From JBGSUZ01 sp964404895 (GTDB taxonomy: Bacteria > Bacillota > Clostridia > Peptostreptococcales > Acidaminobacteraceae), in contig CAYOLV010000011.1 of assembly GCA_964404895.1 (NCBI GenBank), positions 1-18,183 of the forward strand: a stretch of 18,183 nt of DNA, in the 5' to 3' direction. Made by a program: the position numbers and the translations under genes. Of the stretch, positions 15,280-18,183 are shown piece by piece; position 1 is the first letter of the stretch; each line of letters starts with the position of its first letter. The notes beneath the pieces are model-generated. The model searched no databases, had not been told where the DNA came from, and saw nothing but the letters and a program-made list of their open reading frames with translations.

Positions 15280-15792
15280 TTATGCTCTCAAGAAATCAGC
15301 TCTTGCATCAATGACGTTATTGAATTGATATCCTCTTGTGTTCATAGAAGATATCTTAATGGCTACTAAATTTACGTCAGTTGATAAAGCTTTTGCTATT
15401 TGCTCAATATCATACCCATCATGAGCTAATGTCAGTATTTTATCGTCAGGCAGAAGAATCTCAGAAGCGAATAAATTGGCTTCATACTCCGGCCGACTTT
15501 TCATATCATAGAGCATGAATTCCTGTAAACAGATCCTTTTGGCTAAATCTTGATGCAGTATATCATGCCCAAGCTCGTGAGCACATACAAGCGTTTTAGA
15601 GTAAGAGTCAAGTTTCTCATTTATGACAGCAAAACGGTTTTTTTTAAGATATTTATACATTCCTTTCAAACTTCCGAGGTCTGCATAAAAGACCTCAACT
15701 CCAATGGCTTTGCACAATTCAAATGGATCCCGTGTATCATATTTTTTAATTAGCTCATGAGCGACAGCCTGAATATAATCTCTATTTGGCAT
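15280..15792 (-). CDS. immA: ImmA/IrrE-family metallopeptidase
   Basis: A 170-residue zinc peptidase with the motif H72-E-L-G-H76 and a third ligand candidate E104 in Y-E-A-N-L-F-A-S-E-I-L-L-P, the standard ImmA/IrrE layout. The N-terminal helix region is followed by the catalytic domain; there is no membrane segment. In ICEBs1 and many prophages ImmA cleaves the ImmR repressor and turns on excision and transfer, usually after DNA damage or cell-sensing signals. Here the XRE gene lies just upstream in the same direction (65-base gap), so the same pairing is very likely. ATG 15792 has a strong GGAGGAGG ribosome site. Confidence 0.9.
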   Translation of the reverse strand: MPNRDYIQAVAHELIKKYDTRDPFELCKAIGVEVFYADLGSLKGMYKYLKKNRFAVINEKLDSYSKTLVCAHELGHDILHQDLAKRICLQEFMLYDMKSRPEYEANLFASEILLPDDKILTLAHDGYDIEQIAKALSTDVNLVAIKISSMNTRGYQFNNVIDARADFLRA

Positions 15793-15857
15793 GATAAATT
15801 CACCTCCTCCAGCATAACAAGTATAACAAATGAACTATCCCTAAAAACGGACAGTGA

Positions 15858-16280
15858 CTATTCATTAGGCTCGCTGTTTTTTTTGTATTTTTTGGGGGTG
15901 TATTTTTTATTGTTATCCTTTGCCTTCCAATACATCTCTGTAATGGCTCTAAAAACTTTATCCTTGTCTTCTTCGCCAAGTTCCCCGCCTGCAAATAATC
16001 CGCCGAGTTCTTCAACCAGCACTTTAGCATCTTTTTTCCCACGCGCGCCATACTTAGATGATGCTTCTACAATAAAATTGTCTTCTTCTTTCATGAGTTC
16101 TTCGATTGTGGTATTTAAAGCAACGCATAGCTTGTTTAGAATAGCCACATCTTTTGGATAACGTTGATTGCTCTCATAGTTCTGAATAGAACGCAATGAA
16201 AGTCCGGTTTGATTAGCTAACTCCTGCTGACTCATTTCTGCCAAATTCCTGAGTTCCTTAATTTTATCACCAAACAACAT
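15858..16280 (-). CDS. XRE/ImmR-like repressor of the ICE switch
   Basis: A 140-residue protein with an N-terminal HTH (S-Q-Q-E-L-A-N-Q-T-G-L-S-L-R-S-I-Q-N-Y-E-S) at about 1-62 and a C-terminal part rich in Gly, Lys and Glu ending in a lysine-rich tail. ATG 16280 is chosen because AAGGAG lies eight bases upstream; the frame extends 12 residues further to 16316 without a ribosome site. It is divergent from the 196-aa gene and upstream of immA, the standard position for an ImmR-type repressor that represses the facing promoter and is inactivated by ImmA. Confidence 0.88.
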   Translation of the reverse strand: MLFGDKIKELRNLAEMSQQELANQTGLSLRSIQNYESNQRYPKDVAILNKLCVALNTTIEELMKEEDNFIVEASSKYGARGKKDAKVLVEELGGLFAGGELGEEDKDKVFRAITEMYWKAKDNNKKYTPKKYKKNSEPNE

Positions 16281-16303
16281 GACTATGACTCCTTCCAGTT
16301 TTT

Positions 16304-16369
16304 TTGCATTTAGCATGCAATAATGTACATAATATTCTGATTGACACAGAACATACGTTCGAGTATAAT
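16304..16369 (+). promoter_or_regulatory. Consensus rightward promoter with operator, divergent switch region
   Basis: A perfect consensus promoter lies on the plus strand: TTGACA (16341-16346), 17-base spacer, TATAAT (16364-16369). The spacer holds AGAAC-ATAC-GTTC (16348-16360), a likely repressor operator, so bound repressor would block polymerase directly. Another palindrome, TTGCAT with ATGCAA (16304-16309 and 16315-16320), lies in the leader of the leftward XRE gene, and ATGCAA recurs at 16383-16388. I cannot place the leftward promoter with confidence. Confidence 0.8.
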
Positions 16370-16459
16370 TTTATTATTGAATATGCAACTTCGTTCGTAA
16401 TAAATATACCACTACTTGTTGCCCAGAGTCAACATGAAATATAAGGAAGGATTGATGCC

Positions 16460-17050
16460 ATGAGAAAGGAAAGCAGGGTAATGAAGCAATGCGGGTTAAT
16501 GTTTAAGGGCTTGAACATTGATCGTAATTCTGTTCTGCATAAAACAAAATTACTACTTAAGATATATAGACCCGTTGTATGGTCAACGTCAAATCGTGTT
16601 TTTGAAGTTTGTGAGAGTGCAGAAATGTACTGTAGTCGAACAATGGAGGAAGCGCTTGAGTATCTGGCGAACTATGCGCCAGAAAATGAACAGGAAAGAT
16701 TTTCAGAGAGGGTGAAATCGCTTTTTGAAACACAGTGGCTGATTTTGCTAATAGACAATACAATGAACAAAATTTATGAGTATCCTGATAACGGTCAACT
16801 GTATCATGAAATACTAAGTAAGCAATATTTGACCGTTTATAAATACACGGAGTTTGAAATGTTAGAGTTATTGGGGCTTGAGCGCAGTACATATTATGAC
16901 AAAAAGAAAGAGGCTCTCGATTTATTTGCAATTTGCCTATGGGGGTATACTATCCCTTCAATGCGAGGTCTGTTTGGCATTGGTGAGGGGTCACTTGAAA
17001 TACCCGATTTCTTTCAAGTCATAAATGACCCGACTAATTCCCGACTATAA
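16460..17050 (+). CDS. HTH-like ICE protein of unknown function (196 aa)
   Basis: I do not recognise a named family. The protein is 196 residues, soluble, and has a helix-turn-helix-like stretch at about 130-160 (F-E-M-L-E-L-L-G-L-E-R-S-T-Y-Y-D-K-K-K-E-A-L) similar to region 4-like or ArpU-type phage regulators. The middle part (about 50-110) is acidic and helical. It is the first gene under the switch promoter at 16341 and so should be expressed when the repressor is removed. AGGAAGG lies nine bases before ATG 16460; ATG 16481 is a possible shorter start. Its last seven codons are part of a periodic 11-bp direct-repeat array that continues downstream, which suggests that the protein, or a replication/excision factor, binds there. 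Candidate roles: activator of later genes or initiator-like protein. Confidence 0.7.
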   Translation: MRKESRVMKQCGLMFKGLNIDRNSVLHKTKLLLKIYRPVVWSTSNRVFEVCESAEMYCSRTMEEALEYLANYAPENEQERFSERVKSLFETQWLILLIDNTMNKIYEYPDNGQLYHEILSKQYLTVYKYTEFEMLELLGLERSTYYDKKKEALDLFAICLWGYTIPSMRGLFGIGEGSLEIPDFFQVINDPTNSRL

Positions 17051-17094
17051 CCCGATAAAGTTCCGACTAAGTCCCTACTGTATTCCGACAATGG
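17029..17094 (+). repeat. Six 11-bp direct repeats (iteron-like array)
   Basis: The core CCGA(C/T) recurs at 17030, 17041, 17052, 17063, 17074 (as CCTAC) and 17085, each exactly 11 bp from the last. The unit is approximately YCCGACTAWKT. Two units lie within the end of the 196-aa gene and four lie beyond it. Spacing of about one helical turn puts all sites on one face of DNA, as in iterons of replication origins or multi-site regulator arrays. Confidence 0.8.
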
Positions 17095-17157
17095 ACATGT
17101 TACACTGACTATGCTGGTGAATTATGGCATAAAATAATTGAATAATAATTTGAGAAC

Positions 17158-17189
17158 ACCTCAAAGCCAATTTGGTTTTGGGGTTTTTT
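17158..17189 (+). terminator. Intrinsic terminator after the 196-aa gene and repeat array
   Basis: ACCTCAAAGCC (17158-17168) pairs with GGTTTTGGGGT (17174-17184) through 11 bp including two G-T wobbles, with a five-base loop and a run of six T residues (17184-17189). Confidence 0.85.
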
Positions 17190-17277
17190 AATGCCTATTT
17201 TTCGCAGCTAGAGGGACAAGCATAGCTAGAGGTGAATCCACTTCCTGTTGTGGTTGTTTACTAAAAAAGGCTAGAAG
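17190..17277 (+). repeat. Short direct repeat AGCTAGAGG x2
   Basis: AGCTAGAGG occurs at 17206-17214 and again at 17224-17232, spaced 18 bp start to start. No ORF of note and no convincing promoter is seen in this stretch. It could be a binding site for an activator of the leader/sigma transcript that begins downstream. Confidence 0.35.
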
Positions 17278-17313
17278 AGCCGGGTCTAACAGAAATGTTA
17301 TTCCCGGCTTTTT
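17278..17313 (+). terminator. Second hairpin terminator or attenuator before the sigma leader
   Basis: AGCCGGG (17278-17284) pairs with CCCGGCT (17303-17309), with an inner AACA/TGTT stem around GAAA, then TTTTT to 17313. It sits only 24 bases before the leader ORF and 128 bases after another terminator. Either it separates two units, or it is an attenuator that transcripts for the sigma gene must pass. Confidence 0.7.
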
Positions 17314-17337
17314 CTATGTCCATTTTCAGGAGGTCAC

Positions 17338-17412
17338 ATGAAAAAGTCACTGCAAGGTTCGCAGATAAGATGCAGAGCTCCTCCATTTTCTGATGTTGAT
17401 GCAGCCAATTAG
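17338..17412 (+). CDS. 24-aa leader peptide upstream of the sigma factor
   Basis: ATG 17338 follows a strong AGGAGG (17328-17333), four bases away, and opens a 24-codon frame ending at TAG 17410-17412. The peptide starts MKKSLQGSQIRCRAPP; it has no transmembrane segment and I do not recognise it. Its codons for P-P-F-S-D (17377-17394) are the 5' arm of a hairpin whose 3' arm contains the ribosome site of the sigma gene, and its stop codon lies in the loop. A ribosome finishing the leader would open the hairpin. This arrangement argues that it is translated and regulatory. Confidence 0.55.
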   Translation: MKKSLQGSQIRCRAPPFSDVDAAN

Positions 17413-17429
17413 AAATCAGAAAAGGAGGA
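17379..17429 (+). promoter_or_regulatory. SD-sequestering hairpin before the sigma gene
   Basis: TCCTCC-A-TTTTCTGAT (17379-17394) is complementary to ATCAGAAAAGGAGGA (17415-17429): 15 base pairs with only A17385 bulged, and a 20-base loop. The 3' arm contains GGAGG (17424-17428), the ribosome site of ATG 17437. The same CCTCC can alternatively pair with the leader's own AGGAGG, giving two exclusive folds. Confidence 0.75.
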
Positions 17430-17436
17430 AATACAA

Positions 17437-17892
17437 ATGGCAACAATGAAAAGAATTCCAAATTACAGAAAGATGTATCCAACGGCAAGTGAAGAGGTGA
17501 TTGAAGTGTTAAGGCAAGGTGAGAGAAGACTTCGATATTTAGAATATGACATTAAAGTTGAGCGATTTGTTTTGGATGAAACCAAGCAAGTCGCTTTTTT
17601 TATTCCAAGTAGGGAGGATTCGCTAGAGCGCTTGATTGAAGCCGAAGCACAATTTGTAGATGAAGAAACCAATGTAGAAGAAATGGCAATCAAGACCGTT
17701 ATGGTAGAACAGCTCAAGGAAACCTTGGCACTTTTGAGCGCTGACGAAATAGAAATGATCAATGCTCTGTTTTATCAAGGCTTTTCAGAAAGGGAATATG
17801 CCAGAAAAGTTGGTATTCCTCAGAAAACGATTAACGACAGGAAGACGAGAATAATCCATAAACTAAAAAAACTTTTAGAAAATCAAAAATAA
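17437..17892 (+). CDS. Sigma-70-like factor, ICE type (151 aa)
   Basis: A 151-residue protein with a region-4 HTH at about 98-145 (L-L-S-A-D-E-I-E-M-I-N-A-L-F-Y-Q-G-F-S-E-R-E-Y-A with V-G-I-P-Q-K-T-I-N-D-R-K), as in the short sigma-70-like factors of conjugative elements and phages. Region 2 is poorly recognisable; the N-terminal 60 residues are charged and may be degenerate. It probably directs polymerase to transfer or excision promoters. ATG 17437 has AAAGGAGG eight bases upstream, but this site is buried in a 15-bp hairpin overlapping a leader ORF, so translation is probably leader-dependent. A strong terminator follows. Confidence 0.8.
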   Translation: MATMKRIPNYRKMYPTASEEVIEVLRQGERRLRYLEYDIKVERFVLDETKQVAFFIPSREDSLERLIEAEAQFVDEETNVEEMAIKTVMVEQLKETLALLSADEIEMINALFYQGFSEREYARKVGIPQKTINDRKTRIIHKLKKLLENQK

Positions 17893-17901
17893 ATCCGCTC
17901 A

Positions 17902-17942
17902 ACCCCCTCGCTCATCGTGGAAGTAAGTGAGGGGGTCTTTTT
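17902..17942 (+). terminator. Intrinsic terminator of the sigma gene
   Basis: ACCCCCTCGCT (17902-17912) pairs with AGTGAGGGGGT (17926-17936) over 11 bp with one G-T wobble, followed by C and five T residues. It is the strongest terminator in the window. Confidence 0.92.
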
Positions 17943-17989
17943 ATTCTCTCAAATGCACCTTGAAAATTTCATATTCGATTTCATAAATA

Positions 17990-18083
17990 CGTTAGCTGAT
18001 GAGCCTGAAAAGGGAAAGCGACACGGTTAGATGCGCGAAGACCACCTGTAAGGTCAGAACAGATCCATGCAAATGGATTTTTT
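17990..18083 (+). ncRNA. Candidate small structured RNA ending in a terminator
   Basis: Downstream of the sigma terminator, three short stems follow in order: CCT-GAAA-AGG (18004-18013), GACC...GGTC (18040-18055) and ATCCAT-GCAA-ATGGAT (18063-18078), the last followed by TTTTTT. Two loops are of the GNRA type. A weak promoter (TTGAAA 17960-17965, CATAAA 17982-17987) lies just upstream. A 35-codon frame (17999-18106) overlaps it but has no ribosome site. I cannot match it to a named RNA family. It may be a leader RNA for the next gene. Confidence 0.35.
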
Positions 18084-18114
18084 CTCTTGGGAGAAATTTT
18101 CTCTGATTTTATAA

Positions 18115-18183
18115 ATGCGGCCAACAATAAAGGTGCGAGCGGGTCCGTCTGATCCAGAAACAGAGAAGTGGAGCAAATGCTCC
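18115..18183 (+). CDS. Start of an ORF running off the window
   Basis: ATG 18115 opens a frame with no stop to the last base (23 codons, beginning MRPTIKVRAGPSDPE). The ATG directly follows an in-frame stop (TAAATG), the stop of a 13-codon ORF (ATG 18073), so re-initiation is possible. No ribosome site at normal distance is seen; GGGAGAAA is about 20 bases away. Composition looks protein-like, but the piece is too short to identify. Confidence 0.35.
   Translation, partial: MRPTIKVRAGPSDPETEKWSKCS

Noticed and set aside
15757..16161. 134-codon plus-strand frame rich in serine, opposite immA/XRE
   Set aside because: It is a shadow frame of the two minus-strand genes with low-complexity composition.
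17997..18017. CTGATGA followed by a small stem and GAAA, resembling a hammerhead ribozyme core
   Set aside because: The paired C before GAAA is missing, the upstream bases do not pair with any downstream stem I strand, and no UH cleavage site in the right place closes stem III.
18132..18183. GTGCGAG near the end, like the 5' end of a group II intron
   Set aside because: Only seven bases match, the frame from ATG 18115 runs through it, and the rest of domain I or any intron ORF is outside the window.
1..18183. CRISPR arrays, tRNA or rRNA genes
   Set aside because: No regular repeat-spacer pattern and no cloverleaf or rRNA-like segment was seen on either strand.

Overview
The window looks like part of an integrative and conjugative element (ICE), or a closely related integrated mobile element, from a low-GC Gram-positive bacterium, most likely a gut-type member of the Clostridia. 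Evidence for this is the AT-rich sequence, the strong AGGAGG-type ribosome sites, the relaxase/TOPRIM/VirD4/HTH gene order, the XRE + ImmA switch and the short sigma factor. No rRNA, tRNA, CRISPR array or housekeeping gene is visible.

Layout, left to right. (1) 1-4751, plus strand, conjugation module: the 3' part of a Sel1-repeat relaxase-type protein, a 43-aa basic small ORF, a DUF3991/TOPRIM primase-like protein, a VirD4/TraG coupling ATPase and a small HTH protein. (2) 4731-8218, a 'recombinase in trio' (RIT) element: three overlapping minus-strand tyrosine recombinases between 94-bp inverted repeats. It sits exactly in the last codons of the HTH gene. The left repeat supplies a replacement tail and stop (N-R-Y-Y-V-R-stop), and what looks like the displaced original tail (N-R-Y-F-V-K-stop) lies just beyond the right end. 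(3) 8352-15068, a defence island: a plus-strand McrB-like/McrC-like pair converging on a minus-strand operon of XRE regulator, short McrB-like AAA+ protein and two tandem C5-cytosine methyltransferases. It resembles the LlaJI and BsuMI systems, in which McrBC-type restriction subunits act with two C5 methyltransferases, but it has an additional stand-alone McrB ATPase. (4) 15149-16460, the switch: ImmA-like metallopeptidase and XRE repressor on the minus strand, facing a consensus promoter that carries a probable operator. (5) 16460-17095, a 196-aa HTH-like protein of unknown function whose 3' end runs into six direct repeats with an exact 11-bp period. (6) 17158-17942, two intrinsic terminators, a 24-aa leader ORF and a sigma-70-like factor whose ribosome site is buried in a 15-bp hairpin overlapping the leader ORF, then a third terminator. 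(7) 17943-18183, a candidate small structured RNA ending in a terminator, and the start of an ORF running off the window.

How it may work together (inference): the XRE/ImmA pair represses the rightward promoter at 16341. ImmA-triggered derepression would give the 196-aa protein and, through leader-dependent translation, the sigma factor, which could switch on transfer genes. The restriction system is cargo with its own regulator; a palindrome resembling the switch operator (AGAAC-N4-GTTC) lies just upstream of it and may link the two. The most unusual items are the gene-restoring RIT insertion, the lox-like junction at its right end, the two-McrB/two-methyltransferase restriction system, the 11-bp repeat array and the leader-peptide/SD hairpin of the sigma factor.
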